64,000 bases of DNA, from assembly GCF_014649815.1 (NCBI RefSeq), contig NZ_BMTT01000001.1, positions 186,001 to 250,000 of the forward strand, in the 5' to 3' direction. Made by a program: the position numbers and the translations under genes. Of the stretch, positions 16,904 through 26,299 are shown one piece after another; the first letter of the stretch is position 1, and the number at the start of each line of letters is the position of its first letter. The notes below the pieces were generated by a model. It saw only the letters and a program-made list of their open reading frames with translations. It did no database searches and had not been told where the DNA came from. The stretch comes from Streptomyces mutabilis (GTDB lineage: Bacteria; Actinomycetota; Actinomycetes; Streptomycetales; Streptomycetaceae).

Positions 16904-17227
16904 ATGGCGGGCGACGGCTACGGCACCGACGGGGAGTGGCTGGACCTGGCCGACGCCATCGAGCTGCTGCGCGGACAGCTGACCGAGGCCCAGCAGCGGG
17001 CCCGGGGATCACAGCTGCGGTTCGTCCTGGGAGAGATCACCGCGGAGTTTGAGGTGGAGCTGGTCCGCACCAAGGACGGCTCCGGCAGGCTGCGCTTCGG
17101 CGTCGCCGAGGCCGATGCGCGACGCGAGCGGTCGGCACGGACGGCCCAGCGGGTGACGCTGCACCTCACCCCCGAGCTGCGCGGGCAGGACGGCCCCGGA
17201 GACGTCTCCATCGGCGACGAGGACTGA
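16904..17227 (+). CDS. trypsin-co-occurring domain (Trypco2) protein
   Basis: A 107-residue protein matching the Trypco2 pattern: an N-terminal helix (WLDLADAIELLRGQLTEAQQ), then beta strands (RFVLGEITAEFEVELVRTKD) and a Leu-rich C-terminal strand. Domains of this type were named because they are repeatedly encoded beside trypsin-like proteases in predicted conflict systems. A GGGGGG stretch serves as ribosome binding site of the ATG at 16904. It ends 18 bases before the protease-ATPase-TPR gene, so the two form one unit. Its role, perhaps as adaptor or substrate of the protease, is inferred. Confidence 0.75.
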   Translation: MAGDGYGTDGEWLDLADAIELLRGQLTEAQQRARGSQLRFVLGEITAEFEVELVRTKDGSGRLRFGVAEADARRERSARTAQRVTLHLTPELRGQDGPGDVSIGDED

Positions 17228-17245
17228 CCTGGGCGGAGACGCGCC

Positions 17246-20200
17246 GTGGAGCTTGATCGCGTGGTGCAGATCCGCACCCGGCGGGCCGGACACGAGAGGT
17301 CGGCCTTCGGCACCGGTTACCTCGTCGCCCCGCGGCTCGCGCTGACCGCCGCCCACCTGCTGGGTGACGCGGACGGCCCCTGGGACTCGGCGCGGATCGG
17401 GGTGCGGCTGCCCGAGGCGGCGCCCGCGGAACACCGGGCACGCGTGCGATGGTTCCGGCTGGACGACGTGGTGGACGCGGCGCTCCTCGACATCGAGGAC
17501 GCCGAGGACGGCACCACAGGCCCGGGCTGGGCGCCCCCCGGGTCCTTCCAGGACGGCAAGGACCCCCATCCGCAGCGCTGGGGCCGATGCGTCACGGCGA
17601 GGCCCGTTCAGGTCACGGCCCTCGGCTTCCCCCGGGCGCAACGGGGCCCGGCGGGCCGTGCCGCCGAGCAGCTGAGCGCCCGTGTCCCTCCACTGACCGG
17701 CGGGACCACACGCCGCTACGAACTGCTCAGCAACGAGCCCCTGCCCGGGACCGCGGCCCGATCCGGCGGCCCTTCGCCCTGGTCCGGCATGTCCGGCGCC
17801 GCCGTCTTCAGCGACCGCCTGCTGCTCGGCGTCGTGTGCGCCGACCGGCAGGCCGAGGGCGGCGGCAGCCGGCTGACCGCCACCCGCAGCCAGGACCTGC
17901 TCGCGGACGAGGCCTTCCGGACCGCCGTCCGGGACGCGACCTCGATCGTGCCCCAGCTGGAGGCCGTGGAACTGGCCCCGCTGCTGCACCCGGCCCCTCC
18001 GGAGCGCGACCTGCGCTCACCGTCCATGCTGCTGCGCGCGGACGCCGAAGCGGTCGCCTTCCACGGCCGTGAGAAGGAGCTGGCCGAACTGCTCGACTGG
18101 TGTGCACGCGAGGGCGGCAGACGGCTGGAGGTCCGCGTGCTGACCGGGCCCGCCGGGCAGGGCAAGACCCGGCTGGCGCGTGAGCTGATGGAACGGACGC
18201 GCGCCCGCGGCTGGGTCGCGGGCCAGCTGCTGCGCGAGCCGCCCGACCGGCCCGGGGACGCGGTGGGCCCCGGGTTCGAGGTCCTGCGCGATGTCCAGTC
18301 GCCGCACCACCTGCTGCTGGTCATCGACTACGCCGAGACCCAGCCCCGGCTGATCCACCGCGTGCTGGAGCAGTTGCAGCAGTCCCGGCGCAGGGCGCGG
18401 GTGCTGCTCCTGTCCCGGTCCGTCGGCACCTGGCTGACGGAGGCGCACGGCGCCGGCCATCACGGACACGAACTGCTCGCCACGGCGAAAGAGATCAAGC
18501 TGACCGCGCTGAGCGACAGCGCGGACGCCCGGGAGCGGGCCGTCGACGCGGCCGTGCGGGACTTCTCACGCATGCTCGGCCAGATGCCCGAGTCCGGCGC
18601 CGTCGACTGGCGGGCAGCGGCCGCGGCCGCACGGCCACTGGGCCCGCCCGGCCCGGGCCACGACTCGGCGCTGACCGTGCAGATGGACGTGCTGACCGCG
18701 CTGCTCCAGCACGGGCCCGCGCCCCTGGAGGACGCCGAACAGCCGCTGCCGCTCCTCCTGCGCCACGAGGAGCGCTACTGGGAGAGCACGGCCTCCGGGC
18801 TGCCGCTGGGGGCGGGCCCGCACGGCGACGGCGGCCGTCTGTCCCTGCTGCGCGACGCGGTGGCCGTGGCGACCTTGTGCGGTGCGGCGCACGAGGAGGA
18901 GGCCCTGGCCACGGTGCTGGCCCTGCCCGCACTCGCGGCGGCCGGGGCCGAAGGCGCCGGGATCGCGGCCGAGCTGTCCCGCTGGCTGCGTCGCCTCTAT
19001 CCGGCCTCGGACGGCCAGTTCTGGGGGCAACTGCACCCGGACCGGCTGGCGGAGTACCAGGCCGCGCGCCGGGTTCTCGAGAACGAACGGCTGCTGCCCG
19101 CGCTGTTCGCCCGTGCCTCGCAGGCCCAACGCGTACGGACCCTGGACGTCCTGGCCCGCTCGGCCGTGCTGCACGCCAACGCCGGGCGCAGGGGCGAGGC
19201 CGGCGCCGTACTGCGCCGCCTGGAGGAGGTGCTGGACGCGGCGTCCGTACCGGCACCGGTGCTGCGGGCGCACTCGGACGCCCTCCCCGAGACCTCTCAT
19301 GTGCTCAGCCGCTACGCCTTGCGCGTCGCGGAGGACCTCCACCGCGCCTGCCAGTTCGTGAACCAGCCGCTGTCCGCGCTGAACGACCCCGTGGCACGCG
19401 GCGACCGCGCCTGGGCCTGGCAGAACCTCGCGCTGCGGTGCCGGGGCGTGGGCCAGTGGGAGCGGGCCTACAAGGCCGCGAGCGCAGCCGTGGCCCTGCG
19501 TCGGGCTTCGGCGGGCGAAGACGGGCCGGTGCCCCCCGCAGCCCGGTCCGACCTCGCGCGGTCCTGGCTGGAACTGGCCCGGTGCGCCTTGGCCACCGGT
19601 CACCTGGACGAGGCGCTGGACGCGGTGAACACGGCGCACGGTCTCCTCGACGCGCTGACCTCCTGGGAGAACGGCGACGCCTCCGAACGCGACCGTGCGG
19701 AGGCGGTCCGGCTGCAGTCCGCCGTGCTCTGGAACCTGGACCGGCTCGAGGAGTCCGACCGGCTCGCCGGCGAGGCGCTCGGGCTCAGCCGGAGGCTGGT
19801 GCGCAGGCGCCCCGACCTGCACTCCGCGTTCCATGCCAGGAACCTGCGCGACCACGCGCTCAGCTTCTGGCGCATGGGCCAGTACGAGGCCGCGCGGGCC
19901 CACGACGAGGAGGCCGTCGCGACGCTCCGCGCACTCACGCGGGGCAACCCCGACGCCCACACCGCCGACCTCGCCGACTGCCTGCTCTCGCTGGCGGTCG
20001 ACCTCAGCGACCTCGACAGGTACGAGGAGTCGATGGACCTGGAGCGAGAGGCCATCGGTCTGCTGCGTCCGCTCGCCGACGGCCTCCTCGAGGTCCACGG
20101 ACCCCACCTGGCGCAGTTGCTGCACAACCTCGCCTGGGACCTGCGGGCGCTGGACAGGCCGTCCGACGCGCTCCCGCCGCTCCGCGAGGCCGTCGAGCTG

Positions 20201-21301
20201 CGCAGACGGCTGACCGCGCGCAGGCCCGGCGTCTTCCTTCCCGAGTTGGGCAGCTCACTGGGGGCCCTGGCCTACCTGTACGAGGTCCTGGACCACACTG
20301 AAGTCGCCGTCGACCACTACGAGCAGGCCCTCTCGGCGTACGAGCGGACCGCCCGCCCCCTCACCCGGAGCAACCGGTCCGACCAGGCTTGGACATTGGA
20401 GAACCTCGGCTGGGCCCTGGAGAAGCTGGACCGTACGAAAGTCGCCATTCAGGTCCAGCGAGACGCGGTGCGGATCCGCCGGCAACTGGTCCGGGAGAAC
20501 CCCGACCGCTTCACCCCCGGCCTCGCCCGGGCGCTCAAACGCTACGGAGACCTGTACGGCGCCATCGAGAAGAACATCACCCGGCGCATCCTGCTGCGGG
20601 AGGCGCTCGACCTCACCCGGCGCACCGACTCCCGCACGGACCTCGCCCTGTGCCTGTACGACCTCGGCGTGAGCTACGAGCGCAACGCTCTCCCGCGCCA
20701 CGCGATTCCCCTGCTGGAAGAAGGCCGCGAACTGTACGAACAGCTCGTACGCTCCGACCCCGAGCCGCACCGCGCCATGCTCGCCGACATCTGCTCCCGG
20801 CTGGCACGCGCGGCGCACCGGATCGGCGACTGGTCCCGGGCCGTGCGGGCAGCCGAACGCGCCGTCGCCGTCAGGCGTCCGCTCCTCGAGACCGACCGGG
20901 CGGCGCAGGAGACGGAACTGCTCGGCGACCTCCGCCAGCTCGCCATGGCCCGCAGCAGAGCGGGCCACAGGGCTTCGGCCTGGCGGACGGCGCTGGAGGC
21001 GGAGGAGGTCTTCAGCTCCCTGGCCGGGTGGACCGACCGCTCCGCCGCCACGCGTGCCGAACTGCTGCGCCGGCAGGCCCTCATGTTCCTGGTCTGTGCG
21101 CGCGGACGCCCGTACCGGGACAACGTCCGCGCCCTCGCACCCGCCAGGGAAGCGGTGCGGGTCGCCCGGCTGGCGGCCCAGGAGAACTGGCCGGAAGGGA
21201 TCGGCGGCCTCCACACGGCTCTGAAGGTGCTGACCGACGTCCACATCCGGCTCGGCCGCCCTGTGGAGGCCGCGACGGCGTGGCACCGCGGAGCGGTCTG
21301 A
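17246..21301 (+). CDS. trypsin-like protease / P-loop NTPase / TPR protein (conflict-system core)
   Basis: A 1351-residue three-part protein. Residues 1-200 form a trypsin-like protease with an intact triad: His37 in LTAAHLL, Asp77 in DDVVDAALL and Ser183 in GMSGAAVFS. A P-loop NTPase follows, with Walker A GPAGQGKT at 301-308 and Walker B LLLVIDYAE at 356-364, resembling STAND-type ATPases. From about residue 640 to the end there are tetratricopeptide-type helical repeats (for example LARCALATGHLDEALDAVN). This order (effector, switch ATPase, sensor repeats) fits STAND sensors of biological conflict. There is no signal peptide or membrane segment. GTG start at 17246. Confidence 0.85.
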   Translation: MELDRVVQIRTRRAGHERSAFGTGYLVAPRLALTAAHLLGDADGPWDSARIGVRLPEAAPAEHRARVRWFRLDDVVDAALLDIEDAEDGTTGPGWAPPGSFQDGKDPHPQRWGRCVTARPVQVTALGFPRAQRGPAGRAAEQLSARVPPLTGGTTRRYELLSNEPLPGTAARSGGPSPWSGMSGAAVFSDRLLLGVVCADRQAEGGGSRLTATRSQDLLADEAFRTAVRDATSIVPQLEAVELAPLLHPAPPERDLRSPSMLLRADAEAVAFHGREKELAELLDWCAREGGRRLEVRVLTGPAGQGKTRLARELMERTRARGWVAGQLLREPPDRPGDAVGPGFEVLRDVQSPHHLLLVIDYAETQPRLIHRVLEQLQQSRRRARVLLLSRSVGTWLTEAHGAGHHGHELLATAKEIKLTALSDSADARERAVDAAVRDFSRMLGQMPESGAVDWRAAAAAARPLGPPGPGHDSALTVQMDVLTALLQHGPAPLEDAEQPLPLLLRHEERYWESTASGLPLGAGPHGDGGRLSLLRDAVAVATLCGAAHEEEALATVLALPALAAAGAEGAGIAAELSRWLRRLYPASDGQFWGQLHPDRLAEYQAARRVLENERLLPALFARASQAQRVRTLDVLARSAVLHANAGRRGEAGAVLRRLEEVLDAASVPAPVLRAHSDALPETSHVLSRYALRVAEDLHRACQFVNQPLSALNDPVARGDRAWAWQNLALRCRGVGQWERAYKAASAAVALRRASAGEDGPVPPAARSDLARSWLELARCALATGHLDEALDAVNTAHGLLDALTSWENGDASERDRAEAVRLQSAVLWNLDRLEESDRLAGEALGLSRRLVRRRPDLHSAFHARNLRDHALSFWRMGQYEAARAHDEEAVATLRALTRGNPDAHTADLADCLLSLAVDLSDLDRYEESMDLEREAIGLLRPLADGLLEVHGPHLAQLLHNLAWDLRALDRPSDALPPLREAVELRRRLTARRPGVFLPELGSSLGALAYLYEVLDHTEVAVDHYEQALSAYERTARPLTRSNRSDQAWTLENLGWALEKLDRTKVAIQVQRDAVRIRRQLVRENPDRFTPGLARALKRYGDLYGAIEKNITRRILLREALDLTRRTDSRTDLALCLYDLGVSYERNALPRHAIPLLEEGRELYEQLVRSDPEPHRAMLADICSRLARAAHRIGDWSRAVRAAERAVAVRRPLLETDRAAQETELLGDLRQLAMARSRAGHRASAWRTALEAEEVFSSLAGWTDRSAATRAELLRRQALMFLVCARGRPYRDNVRALAPAREAVRVARLAAQENWPEGIGGLHTALKVLTDVHIRLGRPVEAATAWHRGAV

Positions 21302-21329
21302 CGACAGCGCACACGGAAAGGGAAGCCGC

Positions 21330-21773
21330 ATGACCACAGCGCCGGACCACCGGCCCGCCGACGGGCAGGACGGGGAAGGAGCCACGGCCGACGAGCCGCG
21401 GGGCGACACTCCCGTCTTCCAGAACCTCGAGCAGTTCGTCACGGGGCTCTTGGCGCCCCGGCTCCTGCACCCGTCCGAGGAGTCCGGGCAGATCTGGTGC
21501 CCGCGCTGGTGGGCCCATGCCGACGCGGTGAGTCGCCTGCAGGCCATCTGGCACACCTGGGAGGTCCTGCGGTGGGAACCGGGGACCGGCATGTCCCATT
21601 GGCGCCTCCACCACCTCGACCCGCATTGGCGGGCACTGCTCGACCCCGTGCACGGCCCGTTCCGTGAGTGCCGCGACGGCCACCGGATGCCCGGGCCACT
21701 GCCTCTGGAGCCGGCTCCCGACGGATGGCTGGAGAACGAATGGGAGCCCGAGCAGCCGTTCAGCCTCGACTGA
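21330..21773 (+). CDS. DUF4913 family protein
   Basis: A 147-residue protein with the Trp-rich DUF4913 core: IWCPRWWAHADAVSRLQAIW, then HTWEVLRWEP and SHWRLHHLDPHW. DUF4913 proteins are common on actinobacterial conjugative plasmids and integrative elements, and their function is unknown. It starts 29 bases after the protease-ATPase-TPR gene on the same strand with GGAAG before the ATG, so it is probably the third gene of the cassette. A plasmid-type gene here suggests a mobile origin for the cassette, although no integrase is present. Confidence 0.8.
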   Translation: MTTAPDHRPADGQDGEGATADEPRGDTPVFQNLEQFVTGLLAPRLLHPSEESGQIWCPRWWAHADAVSRLQAIWHTWEVLRWEPGTGMSHWRLHHLDPHWRALLDPVHGPFRECRDGHRMPGPLPLEPAPDGWLENEWEPEQPFSLD

Positions 21774-21943
21774 CCGGCACCCCGTGGGTCCGATCAGCGG
21801 CCGGCGAGGAGGTCCGGACGGACCGGCTCGCTCGTACTGGCGTAGTCATGGCGCCGTCCGCCGCCGGCGAGCCACGGCCTCGTCCAAAGCGTCGGGACAC
21901 ACCATCGCCCGGGGTCGCACCGATGACAGGGCACGCGGAACGC

Positions 21944-22642
21944 TTACGTGCACCACCACAGGAAGCGGTCGCAGGTTTCCGTCGGGGTCGGGTCCGGTGA
22001 GGTCGACGGGGTGGGGGCCGTGGTCGGGGGCGGGTCGTCCGGGGGTGCCGTCGGGCGGTCCGGGGTGCCGGGCGCGTCGGGTGCGGAGGCCGGGGGCTGC
22101 GACGGGCCGTCCGTCTCCTCGGCCGTCTCCGGCTCCGTCGCCGACGGGGACTTCGAAGCCGACGCCGATGCCGAAGCCGAGCCCGACGCCGAGGCGTCCG
22201 GTGACGGTGTGCCCGAGGCGGTGGTCGCGGTGGCCGTACCCGAGGTCGCGTCGGCCGGTACGGCGGACGTCTCCCCCACCTCCCGCGTCGCCTCGCCGTC
22301 CGTGGACTCGCCGCCCGCCGCCGGCCTCGGCGGGGAGCCCGGGGCGTCCAGGCCGAGTTCCGCGAGGCTGAGTCCGCCGGCGGCCAGGACGAAACCGGCG
22401 GTGACGAACAGGACCCGGCGGCGGCGCCGGCGGTGTGCGGCGGCCTTGCGGTCGCGGCGACTGCCCCGCCCGCCGGAAGGGCGCCCGTCGGCCGCCCGCG
22501 CCTCCTCGACGCGCGACGGCGGCGCCTCCTCGGCCTCCGTCAAGTGCGGCTCGGCGGCGCGGGGTTCCTCGACGGGTGTGCCGCACCCCGGGCAGGCGAG
22601 GGCGCCGTTGAGGTGCCGTCGGCACGGGTGGCAGTAGTCCAT
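21944..22642 (-). CDS. zinc-ribbon, single-pass membrane protein (SCO2400-type)
   Basis: A 232-residue protein with an N-terminal four-cysteine zinc ribbon (Cys4, Cys7, Cys17 and Cys20), a charged Arg/Lys-rich linker, one membrane helix (VLFVTAGFVLAAGGLSLAEL) and a long outer Ser/Thr/Pro/Ala-rich region. It ends in CDRFLWWCT, whose two cysteines could form a disulfide outside the cell. Similar proteins occur in other streptomycetes. The architecture suggests cytoplasmic sensing linked to the cell surface, but there is no direct functional clue. Confidence 0.75.
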   Translation of the reverse strand: MDYCHPCRRHLNGALACPGCGTPVEEPRAAEPHLTEAEEAPPSRVEEARAADGRPSGGRGSRRDRKAAAHRRRRRRVLFVTAGFVLAAGGLSLAELGLDAPGSPPRPAAGGESTDGEATREVGETSAVPADATSGTATATTASGTPSPDASASGSASASASASKSPSATEPETAEETDGPSQPPASAPDAPGTPDRPTAPPDDPPPTTAPTPSTSPDPTPTETCDRFLWWCT

Positions 22643-22771
22643 GACGCGGGAAGGTTAAGTTCCGGGGTGGGCGCGTTCCTAGACGTGGCTGTGAAGGTTG
22701 TGTGGGAAAGCGGCCGAAGGCACTCCGCACCGCGCTTTCGAAACTGCCGAAACCGTTATGTGTCCGACCCA

Positions 22772-22801
22772 TTGACACTCCGACCGCACTCTCCTTACTG
22801 T
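22772..22801 (+). promoter_or_regulatory. strong sigma-70-type promoter of the sugar-acid operon
   Basis: TTGACA (22772-22777) and TACTGT (22796-22801) are separated by 18 bases. Transcription would start around 22808, just before the operator at 22823-22839. A repressor bound there would block this promoter. Confidence 0.7.
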
Positions 22802-22822
22802 CACGCCAGCATTTCGAACGAG

Positions 22823-22839
22823 TGTCGAAATATCGAACA
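22823..22839. promoter_or_regulatory. TGTTCGA-type operator, copy 1
   Basis: TGTCGAAATATCGAACA matches the island consensus TGTTCGAAATATCGAACA with one T missing in the left arm. It overlaps a second inverted repeat, ATTTCGA-N7-TCGAAAT, at 22811-22831. It lies just downstream of the strong promoter at 22772-22801. Confidence 0.65.
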
Positions 22840-22857
22840 GACCGGAGGGCAACTGCC

Positions 22858-24024
22858 GTGCGCATCACCGGAATCAGCACACACGTGGTCGGGACGCCGT
22901 GGCGCAACCTGACGTACGTCCAGGTGCACACCGACGAGGGGATCACTGGAGTCGGCGAGACCCGGATGTTGGGGCACACCGACGCGCTCCTCGGATACCT
23001 GAAGGAGGCCGAGGCCAACCACATTCTCGGCTCCGACCCGTTCGCTGTCGAGGACCTGGTCCGCCGGATGAAGTACGGCGACTACGGCCGCGCCGGCGAG
23101 ATCGTGATGTCCGGCATCGCGGTCGTCGAGATGGCGTGCTGGGACATCAAGGGCAAGGCCCTCGGCGTCCCGGTCTGGCAGCTGCTGGGCGGCAAGGTCA
23201 CCGACAAGGTCAAGGCGTACGCCAACGGCTGGTACACCACCGAGCGGACCCCGGAGGCGTACCACAAGGCCGCGCAGGGCGTCATGGATCGCGGGTACCG
23301 GGCGCTGAAGATCGACCCGTTCGGCACCGGTCACTTCGAGCTCGACCACGAGCAGACCCTGTACGCCGTCTCCCTCATCGAGGCCGTGCGGGACGCGATC
23401 GGGCCGGACGCCGAACTGATGCTGGAGATGCACGGCCGCTTCTCGCCCTCCACCGCCGTCCGGCTCGCGCGTGAGCTCGCGCCCTTCAAGCCTGCCTGGC
23501 TGGAGGAGCCGGTCCCGCCGGAGAACCTCAAGGCGCTGCGGAAGGTCGCCGGGAAGGTCGACATCCCGGTCGCCACCGGGGAGCGCATCCACGACCGGAT
23601 CGAGTTCCGCGAGCTGTTCGAGGACCAGTCCGTGGACATCATCCAGCCCGACGTCGGTCACATCGGCGGCATCTGGGAGACGCGCAAGCTCGCCGCCACC
23701 GCCGAGACGCACTACATGCTCGTCGCGCCCCACAACGTGGGCGGTTCCGTCCTCACCGCCGCCTCCCTCCAGGTCGGCTTCACCTCCCCCAACTTCAAGA
23801 TCCTGGAGCACTTCAACGACTTCGCGGACGCGGAGATCAAGAAGGTCGTGAAGGGCGCGCCGCAGGTGGACCCGGAGGACGGGTGCTTCCACCTGTCCGA
23901 CGCGCCCGGCCTCGGGGTCGAGCTGGACACCGATGCGGCGGCCGAGTTCCCGCAGCAGCAGGCGCGATTCGACCTGTGGGCCGAGGGCTGGGAGCAGCGC
24001 AAGCCCAAGGGGACCGGGGCGTGA
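22858..24024 (+). CDS. mandelate racemase/enolase-superfamily sugar-acid dehydratase
   Basis: A 388-residue enolase-superfamily enzyme of the mandelate racemase subgroup. N-terminal capping domain (VHTDEGITGVGE), then a barrel with likely metal ligands in the LMLEMHGRF, WLEEPVPPEN and PVATGER motifs, and a catalytic His in APHNVGGSV. Such enzymes dehydrate aldonic acids such as galactonate or arabinonate to 2-keto-3-deoxy acids; the exact substrate cannot be read. GTG at 22858 has GGAGGG upstream. Its TGA overlaps the next gene's start by four bases. It would act after a sugar dehydrogenase and the SMP-30 lactonase at 51581. Confidence 0.85.
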   Translation: MRITGISTHVVGTPWRNLTYVQVHTDEGITGVGETRMLGHTDALLGYLKEAEANHILGSDPFAVEDLVRRMKYGDYGRAGEIVMSGIAVVEMACWDIKGKALGVPVWQLLGGKVTDKVKAYANGWYTTERTPEAYHKAAQGVMDRGYRALKIDPFGTGHFELDHEQTLYAVSLIEAVRDAIGPDAELMLEMHGRFSPSTAVRLARELAPFKPAWLEEPVPPENLKALRKVAGKVDIPVATGERIHDRIEFRELFEDQSVDIIQPDVGHIGGIWETRKLAATAETHYMLVAPHNVGGSVLTAASLQVGFTSPNFKILEHFNDFADAEIKKVVKGAPQVDPEDGCFHLSDAPGLGVELDTDAAAEFPQQQARFDLWAEGWEQRKPKGTGA

Positions 24025-25025
24025 GCGGCGCGGTCCTCGTCGAGGCGCCGGGCGAGCACCGGATCGTCCCCCACGAGCCGCGCGAACCCGGCCCCGGCGA
24101 GGCGTTGGTGCGTGTGCACGCGGCCGGGATCTGCGGCAGCGACCGCGAGGTCTGGCAGGGCAACCGGCCCGAGGGGTACGTGCGTTACCCGCTCACCCCG
24201 GGGCACGAGTGGTCCGGGACCGTGGAGCGGGTGGGCGCCGGGGTGCCGGCGTCCCTCGCCGGGCGCAAGGTGGTCGGCGAGGGCTTCCGCAACTGCCAGG
24301 TGTGCGACCGCTGTCACGCGGGCGAGACGACGCTGTGCACGGCCGGCTACGAGGAGACGGGCTTCACCCAGCCCGGCGCCATGGCACCCACGCTGACCCT
24401 GCCCGCCCGTCTGCTGCACGTCCTGCCGGACGACGCCGACCTCACCGCCGCCGCACTGCTGGAGCCCGCCGCCTGCATCGCCGCCGCCGCGCTCAAGGCG
24501 AACGCCCGTCCAGGAGAGCGGGTGGCCGTCGTCGGCACCGGGACGCTCGGCATGTTCGCCGTGCAGTTCCTGCGCGCCGCCTCCCCCGGCGAACTGCTGG
24601 TCGTCGGCACGCGGGGGGACCGGGAGGCGCTGTCGCGGCAGTACGGCGCGACCGGCTTCCGGACCAAGGACCAGCTCCTTCCGGACGACTTCGACGTCGT
24701 CATCGAGACCGCCGGTTCGGCCGGTGCCGCCCGGACCGCCGCCTCGCTGCTGCGCCGGGGCGGGCGGCTGGTCCTGACCGGCATCCCGGCGCCGGGCGCC
24801 GACGGGCTCGACCCCACCGACCTGGTGGTGCGTCAACTGGAGGTGCACACCGTCTTCGGGGCGCCGCCGGACGCGTGGGCGCACACGGTGCGGGTCTTCG
24901 CGGCCGGTCTGCTCGACCCGCGGCCACTGGTGACGCACGAACTGTCGCTCGCCGAGTTCCCCCAGGCCATCGACCTGGTGGGCTCCGGCGATCCGAAGGT
25001 CGGCAAGGTGCTGCTGCATCCCTGA
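24021..25025 (+). CDS. zinc-dependent alcohol/sugar dehydrogenase
   Basis: A 334-residue medium-chain dehydrogenase of the threonine/sorbitol dehydrogenase type. The catalytic zinc site is GICGSD with GHEWSG, structural zinc cysteines lie in NCQVCDRCHAGETTLC, and the NAD(P) loop is VVGTGTLGMFAVQ. It overlaps the dehydratase gene by four bases (GTGA) and so acts in the same pathway, plausibly oxidising a sugar or a dehydratase product. The GTG at 24021 is the only sensible start. Confidence 0.87.
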   Translation: MSGAVLVEAPGEHRIVPHEPREPGPGEALVRVHAAGICGSDREVWQGNRPEGYVRYPLTPGHEWSGTVERVGAGVPASLAGRKVVGEGFRNCQVCDRCHAGETTLCTAGYEETGFTQPGAMAPTLTLPARLLHVLPDDADLTAAALLEPAACIAAAALKANARPGERVAVVGTGTLGMFAVQFLRAASPGELLVVGTRGDREALSRQYGATGFRTKDQLLPDDFDVVIETAGSAGAARTAASLLRRGGRLVLTGIPAPGADGLDPTDLVVRQLEVHTVFGAPPDAWAHTVRVFAAGLLDPRPLVTHELSLAEFPQAIDLVGSGDPKVGKVLLHP

Positions 25026-25124
25026 CGCCGTCCCTGAGCCGTACGCCGGTACGGGGGCGACCTGACGGCCTCCGTACCGGCGTACATCCACTTCGAGGCT
25101 TTTCGTACCTCACGCCGCGAACCC

Positions 25125-25142
25125 TGTCCGACATGTCGAACA
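25125..25142. promoter_or_regulatory. TGTTCGA-type operator, copy 2
   Basis: TGTCCGACATGTCGAACA agrees with the island consensus TGTTCGAAATATCGAACA at 15 of 18 positions by my count. It lies 46 bases upstream of the U32-like gene. Confidence 0.6.
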
Positions 25143-25188
25143 CGACGTACGGACGCGGACTCCGGCGTACCGAACCTAAGGAACGCTT

Positions 25189-26160
25189 GTGACCGACGCT
25201 TCCGCCAAGGCCGCCGCACGCAGGCCCGGTGAGCAGGCGCTCACCGCACTCGGCCTGGCCGCGCCCGCCCTCGATCCCACCGACGCCTCCCCGCACTCCT
25301 TCCCGGGCGGCGGCCGCTGGCGCACCGAGATCCCCTCCTGTGAGGGGCCGGAGGCGCTGGGGGTGGTACTGAAGGAGTCCTCACGACTGGACGTGCCGAT
25401 CCACCGGATCAGCCAGGGCAGCGGCGTGTGGATGCTGACCGACGCCGAGATCACCGAGATGGTCGAGGCCACCGCAGAACGCGACATCGAGCTCTGCCTG
25501 TTCACCGGCCCGCGCGGCACCTGGGACATCGGCGGCTCCACCCGGACCGACTCGGGCGGCGCGGGTCTGCGCGCCCGCGGCCACGACGCGGTCGCGGGGT
25601 GCGTCGAGGACGCCGTCCGCGCCACGGAACTGGGCGTCAAGTGCCTGCTCATCGCCGACGAGGGCGTGCTGTGGACGCTGCACCGGGCGCGGACGGCCGG
25701 CATCATCCCCGCCGACACCACGCTGAAGCTCTCGGCGCTGGTCGGGCCGGTCAACCCGGCCTCGTACGCGGTGTACGAGCGCCTCGGCGCCGACTCCATC
25801 AACGTGCCCAGTGACCTGACGCCGGACCACCTGACCGAAATACGGCGGGTTTCGGCCGCGCCGATGGACATGTACATCGAGGCTCCCGACGACCTCGGCG
25901 GCTACGTCCGGATGTACGAGATCGCCGAGCTGATCCGGCGCGGCGCCCCGCTGTACCTGAAGTTCGGCCTCTCCAAGGCGCCCGGGATCTATCCGTACGG
26001 CCATCACCTGCGGGAACTGACGCTGGCCACCGCGAAGGAGCGGGTGCGGCGCGGCCGGCTCGCCCTCGACCTGCTCGCCCGGCACGGGGCGGGCGGCGAC
26101 ATGGCCCCGCTCGGCTCGCGGCTGCCCGGCCCGCTCAACCGGTTCGAGATCTCGTCATAA
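25189..26160 (+). CDS. U32 peptidase-like / TIM-barrel protein of unknown function
   Basis: A 323-residue protein that looks like the collagenase-like U32 family, with a barrel pattern of strands ([51 protein letters not shown]). I see no certain catalytic cysteine set. Proteins of this type recur in sugar-acid operons of streptomycetes, so a lyase or aldolase acting on the dehydratase product is as likely as peptidase activity. GTG at 25189 has AAGGAA upstream. It lies between the dehydrogenase and the ABC importer, with operator copy 2 before it. Confidence 0.65.
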   Translation: MTDASAKAAARRPGEQALTALGLAAPALDPTDASPHSFPGGGRWRTEIPSCEGPEALGVVLKESSRLDVPIHRISQGSGVWMLTDAEITEMVEATAERDIELCLFTGPRGTWDIGGSTRTDSGGAGLRARGHDAVAGCVEDAVRATELGVKCLLIADEGVLWTLHRARTAGIIPADTTLKLSALVGPVNPASYAVYERLGADSINVPSDLTPDHLTEIRRVSAAPMDMYIEAPDDLGGYVRMYEIAELIRRGAPLYLKFGLSKAPGIYPYGHHLRELTLATAKERVRRGRLALDLLARHGAGGDMAPLGSRLPGPLNRFEISS

Positions 26161-26299
26161 CATTCCGGAAACTCCCTTCTCAGAAGAAGACACGACCGCG
26201 CACAATCCCACACATCTCTTTCGGTCGTTCCCCTCCTCAGTGATTTTGCGTTCTGGCACCACCAGACCGAGCCCTGCACCCACATCAAGGATGATGACC

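Noticed and set aside
16904-21773. Mobile element around the DUF4913 cassette.
   Set aside because: No integrase, transposase, tRNA or direct repeats were seen at its borders; a mobile origin is only a suggestion from DUF4913.
21774-21943. Possible gene in the gap between the DUF4913 and zinc-ribbon genes.
   Set aside because: Only short Arg/Pro-rich frames are present, with no ribosome binding site; I see nothing supportable there.
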